A stretch of 64,000 nucleotides of DNA from Cichorium intybus (taxonomy: Eukaryota > Streptophyta > Magnoliopsida > Asterales > Asteraceae): assembly GCA_023525715.1 (NCBI GenBank), contig CM042009.1:123756819-123820818 (forward strand), written 5' to 3'. This document shows positions 29,222 through 43,122 of the stretch, piece by piece. A program made the translations under genes and the position numbers. Position 1 is the first letter of the stretch. Each line of letters begins with the position of its first letter. The notes under the pieces are model-generated. The model searched no databases. It worked only from the letters and a program-made list of their open reading frames with translations, and was not told where the DNA came from.

Positions 29222-30289
29222 CGGATATTACACGAATTTATGCGAAGAATCTCAGCATTTTTAAATCAGGAAAAAAGCTTTATGTTTCGTAACAAACTGT
29301 ACTGTTCAACCTGTAAATATCATATTATTTTTTTATTTCACTTTTCTCGTACAGTTATTACTTATTATATTTACTTTATATATTAAAAATAATTTATGAA
29401 AATAAATTTTGAGTTAATGGATTTGATGGTTAATGAGAAGTACAATTGTTTTCGATTTTCGTCTATTATTTGAGATTTTATACAACGTTTTTTTTTTTTG
29501 TGCCGATAATCATTTTGTTCTAGCGTATAAGTATAACTGATTTTGAAAATTTTTGATTAAAAAAAATGAGTTTTTTATTAAGGCGATTCACAAAAGCAAT
29601 ACAAAAGCCTTAAATGAAAACTAATGAAAACTTTTTAGATCAAAAATTGAAAACTTCAACTGTATCAATTGACAAAAATAATGTAATTTATTGATTTATT
29701 CAAGGTATATGAATTCACTAAGATACTAGTGTGAAACACAATAACTAAAAGCATAATCCACTCAAAATATATCATTTGATTTTGCACTGATATAAAAACT
29801 TTTATTCAATAATGTTAAAATCTTAACTCGAGGAAGATGCTACTCACTGTGTATCAATATAAACATAACATTTTCTTATTACGCATATAGGTTATACAAT
29901 ATTTTGAATATATTTAATATCAGTGTCTTAAAAATTAGTAATATTATTAGCATATGTCAACTCAAACATTTTTTTCTCAGAAAATAATATCACATTTTCG
30001 ATTAATTAGTTTCATTGACTATCTTTTTGCCCTCATTTAAAAAGAAATTATTCAAACTAACAGCTCGCTTTTACGATTAGCTAATTGAAATACTATCATT
30101 TAACTTTAATCGTTATTGTAACTATTTCCAAAAGTATTCTTTTAGGCGAATCTGTCAAAAAAGATAACAATTTTGACATATTTTAAGGACTATAAAGAAA
30201 CCCATAGATTACAACAAAGTCGATGACCACATAATTTGCTTTATAAGCAAATAACTAATTCACATAAATTATTTAATATTTTCGTCAAA
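29222..30289. other. Upstream region of the kinase, AT-rich, no gene
   Basis: The kinase leader (29135 to about 29210) has GA repeats and an AT-rich TATA-like run near 29208. Beyond that the sequence is AT-rich and unassigned up to the Helitron. Confidence 0.55.
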
Positions 30290-30637
30290 TCTATATATAT
30301 TATAAAAGAGGCATATTTCAAAGCACCACATCCATTTGAAACCCCCATGTCTTTTCATATTTCCATTGATTTTCTAAATTTATTTTAATACTTCAATATT
30401 TCATGTTTTTTTTCTTTTATCCCACATTGCTTCACATACATATATGACAATTTATCTTTCTCTTATATAATACAATGCATTTGCTTCCATTCTCCATCAA
30501 ACTTGATCTTATAAGTCTATTATTAGTTAGTGATCATTTTATCATAAAACATGCTTTTATAGCAAGTTTTAAAATATTTTTACTATTTAGTTTCAACTAT
30601 AAAAAGTATTGAAACTCGAAAATAAAAATTAAAATTA

Positions 30638-31412
30638 CTAAAACTTTTAAAATTTTGACTAGGTTGGAAGTTATAATATGTCGTTTTTAAAAAGCGACAC
30701 CGGTGTAAACATTTTTCGATTCACCAAGATGTATATACGTAGAGATTTTAAAATTACTTAAAACTTTTAAAAACTTGACTAGGTTGAAAGTTTATAGTAC
30801 TCCGTTTGTAAAAAATGACACCGGTGTAAATAATTTTCAATTCACCAATATACATATACGTACAAATTTCCAATTGTTAACGTTTAATCATCTATTATAA
30901 AGGAGATTATTCAAAACAATGTGGTTTAACATTAATCTTGATCATAATATAACTTTTAAAGTCTAATATTAATTAAATATCACATTATCGTACAAACATG
31001 TTTTCTCAAAGTGATAAAGGCTTCTATTTATAGGTTTTAGTTTCCAAAAATATTAAAACTCAAAATGAAGATGAATATTGCAAAAAAAAAAAACTTTTAA
31101 AAACTGGCTAGGTTACAAGTTTAAAATATGTCGTAAAAAAGTGACAATGATGTTGCGTTGCACATATATAACCTTTAATTTTCCCTTATATGGTACCACT
31201 TTTTAGGTTCTCTTATCAATATTTAGCGTACCATTGTTTTCAAAGTCTATTGTTAATTAGTGTTTTTATCTCAAAGTTTCAACAATTATCCTATTTTTTT
31301 AACTTCAAAAATCATTTAAACTAAAAGATGAATATTTAAAAGAGTTAAAAACTATTAAAAAATCAATTGAGTTGTAAGTTCATAGTACGTCGTGTGGCAC
31401 AGTTCAATGTGT
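30638..31412 (+). repeat. Repeated module inside the Helitron
   Basis: About four diverged copies of a 70-110 bp module start near 30640, 30752, 31085 and 31340. Each begins with an aaacttttaaaa-like run, then a (a/g)ctaggttg-like motif, then gtcgt and often gacaccggtg. Copies one and two are closest. Confidence 0.7.
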
Positions 31413-31941
31413 GATAACAATGTTTTAAACATTTTATTTTGTTTTCATAAGATTTATGCACATGAAACTTCCAAAAAGTATTCGTTTAAAGTTCAAAAAA
31501 AATTTTGTTTATATAAATATTATAATAGATGTCATTTAATCAATACAGTTCACTAATCAATACAGGTCAAGATAAATTTTTATCATGCATCACATTATTT
31601 TGAATTTATTAGAAAAAATCATATCATAGTGGACATAGGCGAGTACCTTTCGAAATTTTAGGAAAATGGTATTAAAACTGAAACCAAAGGTTCCTAGAAT
31701 GTAACAACCGATTCCTAATTTGGCTATAATAAAAAACACAAAAGAACAAAGATATTAGAGAAATGATTTTAGCCACTCTACTTATAGATGTTTTCTTTCC
31801 CTTGAGATTTGTATCTTAAGCTATGTGAGATGAGAAATATATTAGTCTCTTTACTTATAGATTTTTGATTTCTTTTCATTTGTGTTCTTAAGGGATGTGG
31901 GATAAGAAAATGACACAAAATAACACACTACAAATGAACTT

Positions 31942-32000
31942 TTGATCCCACATCGCAATGATAAACCAACTCAAGAATCATTTTTATTCTATAAATAAAG
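31942..32000 (+). promoter_or_regulatory. Second USE-like box plus TATA box
   Basis: GATCCCACATCG (about 31944-31955) is followed about 35 bp later by a tctataaataaagg TATA-like run. An inverted partner of the box (gatgtgggat) occurs about 45 bp upstream. No snRNA-like transcript follows. It lies inside the Helitron. Confidence 0.35.
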
Positions 32001-32892
32001 GTCTCCCTCAAATTAAAATAATTATATAGATCATTATATATATTTTATTGTTGGAAACATTTCCAAATAGTAAAGTTCAAGGAAATATATAGTTAAAATT
32101 TTATTATTTTTTAATGAAGTTGAGCTTTAAATATTTAGTAAGTCGATCCGAGATAAGCTATGAATTCGTTCATCAAGTTGCACAAATCGCATGCATTGTG
32201 TTGAATAATGCAATTTTGAACTTTTATTTATTATGCAATATCTTTGGTAAAAAATGACGATTTCTAATTTTCTCAAAGGTCATTCAATAAATATACTTCG
32301 AATATTCTAACTATATTTATTTTTTATTTGTAAATGAAGTCATTCAAATAAATATGGTTCAAGATAAATGATTTATCTTTTACCATATCAATTTGAGGTT
32401 TTTTTTTTATCTCACATTGTTTCACATACACATATGATATTTTATCTTTCTCTTATATAATACAATTAATTAACTTTCATTATTTAGCAAAGAGCATACT
32501 ATTAATTTAAATTAAATATTTGCAATTAAAACATGACAAAATACGCAATATTTAAATTGATTTTAAAATATATAAAGGTAAAATTAAATTTGAAATTTTA
32601 CAAAACCTTTATCCAAACACAAACTATTGGTAGACTACCAAACTTATGTGGTTTGAGATAACTCTTTATCTTAAACCATATTAATTTGAGTTTTATTTGA
32701 TACATTGCATTTATTCATTAAAATTGTTAGAATTCGTTGTCTTCCAAATTTATGACACGTGTACGTATTATCATATAGTTAAAAATAATAAAAATATTTT
32801 TCTATATAATTTTTTTAATTTGGGATGAAATAACATGTATTTGTTTATATTCTAACTAATTTTTCCTGCGCAACGCGCGGGCATTCGTCTAA

Positions 32893-33983
32893 TTCTAACT
32901 AAACCAAAACATATGGACCCTAACTTACTAGCGATGTTGACACCGTTTTCCTTTCTAATTAAAGCTAATAAGAGGATGACCAGATTTATTCTTATGGTGT
33001 TTTTATATTTGAACATTTGATATAGTTGTTTTTTAAGGAATTATCAAATTTATGCATTTTGGCTTTATAAAAAATTTAGCAGATTTTTGATGAATTTATA
33101 TTTTTATTTTTGGACACTTACAACCCACTTTAAATTATGATAAGTTATTTAAAGAAGTTGTAATGATTAATAAATAAATGCAAGTCTCATACACGAGTAG
33201 ACACCAACTTTCTGCTTCTTTATCATTCCACATTTTCGCCATTATACGAACCCGTGCATCTTATTTATTCTTTTTAATTTTTTCAATTTAAAATGGAGTA
33301 CACGTGTACGGAGATGATAAAGGGGAAGGCGTGGAGGGACAAAACATCACATGAGGGGTACCCTAATTTAAAGGAATAACGGAATAGGGAACCAGGACAA
33401 ATTTGTCTTAATTTTTGGGGGCCTTTTGGAATGTTGCTATGTATTATTATTATTTTATCTTTATACTGAATTGTTTAATATTTTATATGGTTTTGGGTAT
33501 ACGAGAAATATTTATGGAATCTAGGACAAGTAAATTTAGTATAACATATAAAGATGAAGAATGAAAGTATCTTCAATTTTCTATGTTTTTATATAAATGG
33601 TTAATGGGATTTTGTGTTTACTCCATTAACTTTTTGGCCAAATAGTGGTGTTTAGTTTATGTATTTTCTGCCTACAATTGGATTGTATGGTGGTCACGAA
33701 CAAATAAATATAAATATATTTGCTCTTGTGCTCGATTATGAAAATTCATGACTTGGAGACGATATAATCTCATCTTCATCGACTTTTTCTTCATGTTTTT
33801 CTTTATAGTCGGTTTAAATATTTGACACCGGCACCACTAGTAGTATTAAGAAATATAAAAACAAGAAAAATAACAATCTTAACATTCGTAATCCATGTTC
33901 GTTTCGTACAAACAAATTTGTTTTAACTTATATTGCAGTAATACACGAAAGATCAACGAAGTACAAAAATTGTTAAAGCCTAT
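32893..33983. other. Intergenic, nothing recognised
   Basis: AT-rich, with an acacgtgt palindrome near 33300. No gene seen. Confidence 0.55.
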
Positions 33984-34001
33984 GTTTAATAAAGTGTTCT
34001 T

Positions 34002-34270
34002 TTTTTTTTTTTTTTTTGATAATCGAGGACTCCACCCGACCCATCATTTGGATGACCCTGATGAAGCAACCTCAGGGCCCACGCACACCTGGCAGCAGGG
34101 TGGTCCGGGTCAATCACCTACGGGGGTAGAGAGGTGGCCAGTGACCATCCTCTGATTGAAACCTATCACTCCCTATGGGGAAAGGGAGGGATTGAGATTA
34201 GAACTTGGAACCTCTTTATGGGGGAAGAGAAAGAGTCTAAAGCCTTATCCACTAGGCCATCATTGTGATG
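34002..34270 (-). mobile_element. tRNA-derived SINE, minus strand
   Basis: Read on the minus strand it begins at about 34270, shows a box A-like TGGCCTAGTGGATAAGGC and a box B-like GGTTCCAAGTTC, continues as a GC-rich 269-bp body and ends in poly-A (the T run after 33999). A perfect 18-bp TSD, gtttaataaagtgttctt, flanks it at 33984-34001 and 34271-34288 (its inner edge merges with the T run). It is a different family from the SINE at 14412. Confidence 0.93.
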
Positions 34271-34288
34271 GTTTAATAAAGTGTTCTT

Positions 34289-34728
34289 AGAACACATATG
34301 ATACCGTTATAAACAGTTATTGAAGACCAACGAACAGTGCTAAGCCCACATGACAAGTTTGTAATATTACTATAAATAGTAGAGTTTTTTTAGGTTACAC
34401 GCAAGAGACGATTTAGCCAAAAAAATTTGAAAAATAAACATGAAGGGCTAAATTTATTAATATATCAATGTAAATGTATATTAATTAGACGAGGGACGTA
34501 AGCACATATAGCGTTCAACAACTCCTCATTTACAATTAAATATGAACAACATAATCCTATCACAACATTAACGAAATTGTGTGCAGTTGAAAACTAAAAA
34601 AGAAGACGACCCTCGTCATTCCCATAATCAAAACGGAAACCCCTATGTACTTCCTATACCAATTGGTATATGTTCATATATCATCATCGAAGTCTCCTAC
34701 TAAGATTACACCTCAGTCCACCTTTAGA
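34289..34728. other. Intergenic, nothing recognised
   Basis: AT-rich sequence without a supported feature. Confidence 0.55.
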
Positions 34729-35404
34729 CAGGGTCGGTTTAAATATTTTTTGGGTCCGAGACGAGAAGAAAAAAAAAGGTCATTCAAAGACAAAAATAAA
34801 GTGAAATCATTTATAAATAATCTATAAAAAAAGTTATTTTCGAGAGTTTTCATAAATAGTTTTGAAGATACAAATAGATACCCCAATTATAAAAATTCAG
34901 CAATTTTAAAAAAAATCATCTAGGTTTTTTAGATGCAAAATAATTAATAACACTATCGAGATCAATTCTGTATAACATATCTTTTTCTATATCTAAGATA
35001 GTCAAATCATTTAACATTTCATATGACATCGATAACCTTAAGTTATTATTTAGTAACTTCTAACTTTAAAAAACATCTTTGTGCTAATGCTACAGTGACA
35101 TAAATGGTTAGTAATATTCTATAAGCAATAAAAACATTCAGGTAACAGTCACCAGCTTTAACATTTCAACTGTGGACATTGTATTATTAGGTAAAGTCAT
35201 TTACAACACTTCAAATAGAAAAAAAGTTCATTTGAATCCACATCAAACATATATTAGTGGCAAATAAAACGTCATACCAATTAAAAAAATTCAAAACTCT
35301 TAATAACACTAAAATCTGATAGCTTATGATATTGTTAATCATATTTTTCCAACGAGTATTAGATAAAGATGTTACGATTAAAGTTACAACATTATCTAAC
35401 ATTA

Positions 35405-35612
<208 letters not shown>

Positions 35613-36019
35613 CATTAGGATTGATTTCAAGTAGTCGTTTTTTTTTAACACATTGGTGTTTTCCTTTCATAATAGAACTGTTATCATAACTAGGGGTGGA
35701 ATTTGTACGGTACCGACTATTTTTCCTTTATACCGTGTACCATACCAACTATAATTGATAAAGGAATTTAAGTACCAGTACCGTGCCAAGTATACTTGGT
35801 ACCAACTTCTTTGGCTACCAACAAGTTTGGTTGGTACATGTTGGTATTGGTATATACCAAAAAAAATTATTTAATTTATATTTTTATGTTTATCTAAGAT
35901 AAACATGAACGTAAGTAGTCTCTTTTAATATTGTTTGCCCTAAGATAAATCGGTCGTAACTTAATCACTTGTGTTAGTAGTTTGATATTAATATCTGGTG
36001 TTGTTTGAAAAATGAATTA

Positions 36020-36588
<569 letters not shown>

Positions 36589-36936
36589 TGGTTGGTACGG
36601 TACAACCGTGGTATTCAAAATTTTGTACCGTTACCGTACCAAGACTGCTTAATTGGTCTGGTACTACCGGCCAAACATGTTGGCTACAAATTTTGTACCG
36701 TTACCGTACCAAGACTGCTTATAGGACCGTGTCGCACCAATGTGAGATATACTAACAAACCTCGAAGTATCATCTACTTTTAAAATTCTAAAAAAAAAAA
36801 AATACTCAACAACTTGAATTTATTTAGAAGATAAATATATGCATATATAATATATAGGATACAAAAAATTTTGAGCCCTCTAAAATGATAGGTCCCGGGC
36901 GGGCGCCCATGTTACCCACCATCTGGACCGGGTCTG

Positions 36937-37589
36937 TTTTTAAAATGCTTACAAGCATATCTAATGATTCCTAGAAACTCCTCTTTTCCAATTCTTCTAG
37001 CCGAGATGAATTTGATTAACATGATCCTATCATGACATCTAATTATGTTGTGTTTAAGTTATGCAGACACGAAAACTTCACTTAATCTCTTCAAAACATA
37101 TAACGCCAATTTTTCCCCTAAAACGTTTCACACATATCCAACTTCTCATTTAAAGATCATATGTTCTTGCTACATAATCCATTGTATTCTATGTTCGACC
37201 CCTAAATATTATACGTATTTAGTTGAAAATATAATATACAAAATATAAATGAAATATACAAATAAATATTTGTAAGGTGGGCATTGCGTATCTTTCCAGA
37301 TATGTATAATTGTATTTCAAACAACTACTAAAGGTTCAAGCATGTGAGTACCAACGTTGTTGCATTTAACAATGTCCAATGGGCTATAAAGCTATAAACT
37401 TTAACTTATAATAATTATATTTTAATTAAATAATAATAATAAATCATGAATTATATATTTATTGAAAAACGATAGTAGACAATAGATGTAAGAGCTCACT
37501 ATATTTAAATAACTGTAGCATCTATCTATACTACTAATTGATAATTGATACCATTTTAGGCATATGCTTAATGCTCTTTATATTTGTGT

Positions 37590-37590
<1 letters not shown>
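36937..37590. other. Intergenic, nothing recognised
   Basis: AT-rich, no supported feature. Confidence 0.55.
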
Positions 37591-37629
<39 letters not shown>

Positions 37630-37635
37630 TAATAA
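37591..37635. repeat. (AAT)n microsatellite, left flank of the LINE
   Basis: TAA/AAT triplets interrupted by a single aatgataat variant; the same variant appears in the right-hand tract at 43073-43122. Confidence 0.95.
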
Positions 37636-37707
37636 TTTTTTTTTGAACATCAAGTATATTACTAAAGGCTCAAGCAAGGAGCTTGGAACCGAGAAGAGTA
37701 CAACATA

Positions 37708-40700
37708 TTACATCAAAATGGGCTTGCAATTCCAATTATCCCATGTCAGATTCACTTTTAGCTTATCCCTAGAATTAACCCACAGGTAAGAGTAAGACTT
37801 AATCCATCCGAACACTATACTGCAGCTATTAGCACTACCCTTGTAGACAAGTTGGTTTCGACTCCACCACATTATCCAAATAAAAGCTGCATAAATGCAA
37901 CCTAATCTTCTGCCCCTGCACTTGTGACTCTTCTCCATATTAATAAACTGCATCAACATATCATCTAAGGAATTATTAATTCCTGGGAAATCATCACACC
38001 AGACTTTGATAAGCGCCAACACTTCCATCGTGAAAGAACATTGACCAAAGATGTGAGCCTCCGATTCTTCAGCCCTGTGACAGAAGGGACACTCGACATT
38101 CCCCACTTGAATACCACGACTTCTAAGATTAGAATTAGTCGGAATTCGACCTAGCCTAGCTCTCCATAACAGAATGTTGACTTTATTGGGGACTAATTTA
38201 TTCCAATAAATGGGCAGCATCAAATCTGACAGAAGGAAATCATCCATGAGTCTCCTGCAAGAAGAGACGGTGAACAGCCTAGTGTCTTCTAGCCCCCACT
38301 CCCAACCATCCTCCGAGGTGAAAAAGAGACTACGCAAATCAATATTACCCAAATTGACTATCTTATTGAGATTGGCAATCATTCCCCAAACACTTCTGTA
38401 ATTGCTAGTTGGAACATCCCGATTTAGATTACCGCCTGGGCCGTGAATAGCATCAGTGACATTCTTCCAAAGCGAACCGTTATCTTTTTTGTATCGCCAC
38501 CACCACTTCACCAAAAGAGCTTGGTTTAACGACTACAAACTGCCGATCCCCAATCCTCCTTTCTCCTTCGAGTTTAACAACTTATTCCACGCAACCCACG
38601 AAATTTTCCTGTTTTCCGAGGCTCCCCCCCAAAAAAAATTGCATCTAATACTTTCTAATTTCTTTAAGACTTTGACCGGGGCTTTATACAATGAGAACAT
38701 ATACGTGCTTAGGCTCCTAAGGACGGCTTTGCACATGATAAGTCTTCCTCCGTAAGAAAGAAGACGAGATTTCCATGAGGATAATCTTTTATTGAATCTA
38801 TCGATAACATCTTTCCAATTGCTAGCCCGGTTTATACCACCACCAACCGGCATTCCAAGGTATTGGAACGGTAAGGATCCATCTCCGCACCCTATCCGAT
38901 TTGCCGCCTCCTGAATTAACTCCTTTTGCACACCAATACCAAAAATATTACTTTTGGTAAGATTGATTTTGAGCCCCGAGCAAATATGAAAACATCTAAG
39001 GATCCTCAGGAGATTGTTAATATTCCGGGCATTCCACTCCCCAAGGAAGATCGTATCATCGGCATATTGTAAAATAGAAATCTGGGGGTATCATTCCGAA
39101 GTAGAACACCTGTAAAAAGATTTTTCTCGATCGCTTCTTCCATCAACACCCGAAGACCTTCAGCCGCGATAATAAATAAAAACGGGGACAACGGGTCACC
39201 TTGACGAACACCTTTTTCGATCTTAAATTGATCCGTCACAACCCCGTTAACTAAGACAGAAATTTTGGGAGAGGAAATACACGCCAAGACCCATGACCTC
39301 CACTTCTTCGAGAAGCCCATTTGTTTCATAACATTTTTGAGAAAATTCCAATTGAGCGTATCCAACGCCTTTTCAAAATCAATTTTAAAGATCATTGTTT
39401 TCTTTTTCTTTCTTTTAGCCCAACTAATAACCTCGTTAACGATGAGCGGGCCATCAAGAATAGACCTCCCTTTGATAAACGCCGTTTGCTCTCTTCCAAT
39501 GATGGTATGAAGAACACTTTTGAGCCGCTCCGCTAAACATTTAGATATAATTTTACACACACAACCAATGAGGTTGATTGGCCGGTAATCCCCAAGTTCA
39601 ACGGGTCATTGCATTTCGGGACAAGAGTGATGAAGGAATTATTACTACCGGGGTTAATCACCTTGTGCTCTTCAAAGAATCTCACCGCCAAGAACACATC
39701 GTCTTTGAGAACCTCCCAATACTTCTTTATGAAGGCGAAAGAAAACCCGTCCGGCCCCGGGGATTTGTCGCTACCGCAAGCCCAAACAGCGGACCTCACC
39801 TCCTCCAACGAAAAAGGAACCGTAAGAGAGCACTTTTGGGCTAAGGAGAGAGATTTGAATCTGTTACTGACAATGAAAGGCCTGGTGGCGCAGTCCTCTT
39901 TAAAATTCTCGCTGAAAAATCTAAACACTTCTTGTTTAATTTGAACCGGGTCAGAAATCCAACTGCCATTAATGTTTAACCCATTAATTCTCGCATTGTT
40001 CTTTTTGGTGTTGACCAGCCCGTAGAAAAAAGTTGAGTTTTCGTCCCCTTCTAGCGTCCACTTACATCTGGACTTTTGCCTAGCATTAAGAATCTTGCTC
40101 TTGTCTAACTCAGAAATCTTCATTAAATACTCATTGCGATCTTTGATCATGTTGTCGTCAAAATGAAGCGCCTCCCCAATAGCATCAATAACAACTATCT
40201 TCCTCTTCAACTCTTCCCTGTAGCTATTTTTTTCTAACAACATCTTGGTTCTCCAATTCTTTAAACCGTCTTTCAAAAAGCGCAGCTTTCTAGAGAGCCT
40301 TTCGATTTTAGAGACAGTGTTGAAGTTCTCTAAATCTTGATTCCAGCATTGCAGCACCACTTCTTCAAACCCCTTTTCCGACATCCAAGAGTTGAAGAAA
40401 CGAAACGGACTTGGGCCAAAGTCCTTACAATTGGTGTCAAGCAAAATCGGGGAGTGATCCGAATATAGCTTTGGGAGAACTGTAACATAAGTGTTTGGCC
40501 AATTATCAACAAAACTATCATCAACTAAAAAACGATCAAGTTTACTGAATTTAGACCCGTCCCGGCTCATCCACGTAAATCTCTTCCCTCCCAAATTGAG
40601 ATCAATCAGACCGGCACTGTGAATAAAGGAATTGAACCCAGCACCTCCTCTAGCATTAAAAACCGACCCTTTCCTCTCATCAACATTCCTGACTTCATTA

Positions 40701-41100
40701 TAATCTCCGCACACCATCCATAAAACCTCGCTGTTATCCAGGATCAAGTTACTAATTTCACTGAATAAAGCCATCTTCCCGACATGGTCTTGAGGAGTGT
40801 AAATGTTTATAATACCCCCCAGTTTTCGATTAGCTTTCCAGGTTCCTTTAATAGCGAGAAAATTTTGAGATTTCAAGACTAAAGAGGACTGAAAGCAAGC
40901 CTGGTCCCAAACCGTGAGAATTCCCCCGACCTCCCAATAGAGTCTACACAGTCAAAATCAATACGAGTACTCCTCCAAATACCACTAATTAAACTTTGGG
41001 GTATAGATTGCGAATGAGTCTCCTGGATACACAAAACATTAATTTTGTTATCTAACACCATACCTTTTATCCAACTTCACTTCACCTCAAGACTGAGGCC
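37708..41100 (-). pseudogene. LINE ORF2 (endonuclease/reverse transcriptase), multiple frameshifts
   Basis: The product nicks the target and primes reverse transcription from it. In order on the minus strand: AP-endonuclease motifs IQETHSQ (about 41020), GDYNEV (about 40705) and SDHSPILLD (about 40450); reverse transcriptase with the AFIKGRSILDG motif and VRQGDPLSPFLFI (about 39200). The catalytic YADD region (about 39070) is reached only in another frame. After that come the QYLGMPVGG stretch (about 38860) and a zf-RVT tail with W...R and CPFCHRAEE...H...C (about 38100-38030). I see frame breaks near 40900, 39570, 39090 and a stop near 38535. No functional ORF2 can be made. Confidence 0.9.
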
Positions 41101-41324
41101 ATTACAGTTCAACGAGAGGCACTTCACCATCTACAAAATCTTCCACCATCCTGATCAAGGGCTTTGCCGACAAGCTCTTCATTCCCTTCCCAATTAATCC
41201 CTAGCTCCGATCCGATCTCCATAGTCTTCCTGATTTCTTCCGTACAAGAATCCATGGTGTCTCCAGTCGAGTTGTTTCTCGAAGAGGCTCCTTTGTTCCC
41301 CAAGTTATTACGTACAGATTTACC

Positions 41325-43074
41325 CTATTTTCTTCTCTTCCTTCTCTTCTTTTCAATTTCATTCTCGATTTGCTGTTCAATTTCATCTTCAATTTCAAAA
41401 TCTAAGATCTCCTCCTCGTCATCTACTTCTTCTATGAACGGAAAGAAACCAGTAGAGTGTGGGGAATTATTTAAGTCGAAGGCCCTCATAATTCCATTTT
41501 CTTTTAACCTCGACCCAACAGGCCCAGGCCCACCGTTCTCAACCTCCTTAGTTGGGCTACCCGAAGAATTAAATTTACCACCCGGCCCATCCTGCTCCAG
41601 GGGCTCCGATCTAGCTCCAACACCCTGATCTTTAGCCTGCACGTCGCTGCTCCACACCGTCCTTTCATCTTCTCTTGGAGATTGAACCCCTACTCCCGTT
41701 TCCTTGTTTCTGTAACCTCGAGACTCAATTGTCTGCGTGGGCTGCTGGTTACCCAAGGGCGCTTCATACATCCCCACTTGATTACTACTAATCTCCTTTT
41801 CTACCTCTTCCACGTTCTCCCGTTGATTATGGACCAAATCTAACCAATCACCTTCTGAGGACTGATCCTGGTCTTGGACGTCAATTTTGGGAGCAAGATT
41901 CAAAGAGCGAGATGGGTTCTGATGACTCTGATTCTATGAAACGAACCATTAATCTTAACACGAACTGATTCATTAATCCAAGGAGGCTCACTTGGAGGAT
42001 ACCAATTTGTTTAACTTCCATGTTCATGCTAAACTTTTCCTCGTTACTACAATATACCATCTTCCCCCAAATTCTAGCCACTTCTTCAAAGAATTTTTCA
42101 TTCCACACATTGAAAGGAACTCCGAAAATGTCAATAGAAGCAAGCCTAAGGCTGTTAGAGAAATTCTGGTTCCATTTACTTAAGTTACTGAACCAGTTGC
42201 TCCACACGTTCTTGGCATTCCTTAGAAATTCATCCGCCCCTTCCTCCTTATTGAAATTTAGGATGACATTCAATCCCCCCACATACCAAATTTTGACATT
42301 GAACAAACCTTCCAAACGTGGCATATCAAAAATATTCTGGAGTAACTCATAGTTTGTGACTTCCCCAATCAAGGATCCACGGCATAAGTCCTCATCTTCT
42401 ACTTTCGGGATAACTGTAATTTCATGCATATCGTCGACGTCCTCTCCGTTAGGTTCCTCACTGTTTAGCAACTTACTCTTCTGGTTCTCCCCATTAGGCT
42501 CCTGTTTTCCTGACCTGGGCTTGAACTTCTCGCCTTTGACGACGTCTGCAAAGGAGACTTCGTCTCTTAACCTCTCCTCATTCGAAACAACAGCGCTTCT
42601 CATCTTTTGCGGCTTGAAAATTATGCTTTTTAGCTTAGGCCGGGGCAATGACGATACAGGGTGGTTGGCTGGAACTTGGAAATTTCTTCTCCCATATTTG
42701 GCTAAATTAGCCCTGAGCTTGTACGAACCCATCCATATTCCGTTAAGTCTACTGACAAACTTTTCCGCCTCAGTAACTCCTAAGAATCGAGCAAACCCAA
42801 ATCTCTTTCCTCTCGCATTTCTCTTATTTGGAACAAAAACATCAAACACTCTCCCATACATGCTGAAAGATTTCCATAAACATTGGACATCCCATTCCTC
42901 CGGGAAGTTGGTGAAGAAAAACGAAACAGCTCTTCCGTCAAGGCTATCATTTACCAATGGAGAAGGAGAACTTCTCCCTTCATCTGCTCTATCTGCTCCA
43001 AATCTTCGAGATCGACTTCTATCAACTGCTCTTCGGCTCCCACCAGGGGGATGACTTTTCACCTTCCGCTCCAT
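41325..43074 (-). pseudogene. LINE ORF1 (RNA-binding protein), frameshifted
   Basis: The frame from ATG 43074 to 41881 encodes about 397 residues: an Arg/Ser-rich start, then an RRM (about residues 48-125, with AVSFFFTNFP as RNP2-like and GKRFGFARF as RNP1), then the plant LINE ORF1 central domain with the conserved LRLASIDIFGVPFNVW motif. A change of frame near 41900 leads into a second, acidic frame (41903-41325) ending in a Glu/Lys-rich stretch. ORF1 proteins bind the LINE RNA. The AT of the start codon may belong to the target microsatellite rather than to the element, so the initiating ATG is uncertain. Confidence 0.85.
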
Positions 43075-43084
43075 AATAATAATG

Positions 43085-43122
<38 letters not shown>
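43073..43122. repeat. (AAT)n microsatellite, right flank of the LINE
   Basis: Partner of 37591-37635, with the same aatgataat interruption. Confidence 0.95.

Larger units (their letters stand above)
30290..32892 (+). mobile_element. Non-autonomous Helitron
   Basis: The 5' end reads TCTATATATATTATAAAAG with A before it. The 3' end has a GC hairpin (CCTGCGC-aac-GCGCGGG, 32865-32881), a 7-base spacer and the CTAA terminus at 32889-32892 with T after it. This is the Helitron signature of A-T insertion without TSD or inverted repeats. No Rep/helicase frame is present. The interior is AT-rich, with several copies of a 100-bp module containing gactaggttg and gacaccggtg. Confidence 0.8.
37636..43074 (-). 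mobile_element. L1-clade LINE retrotransposon, decayed
   Basis: A minus-strand LINE of about 5.4 kb with ORF1 (RRM-type), ORF2 (endonuclease, reverse transcriptase, zf-RVT) and a short A tail (T9 at 37636-37644). Both sides are (AAT)n carrying the same aatgataat interruption, so the TSD is the microsatellite. ORF1 begins immediately at the right-hand microsatellite, so the 5' UTR is missing and the copy is probably 5'-truncated. It is inactive because of several frameshifts. Confidence 0.92.
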
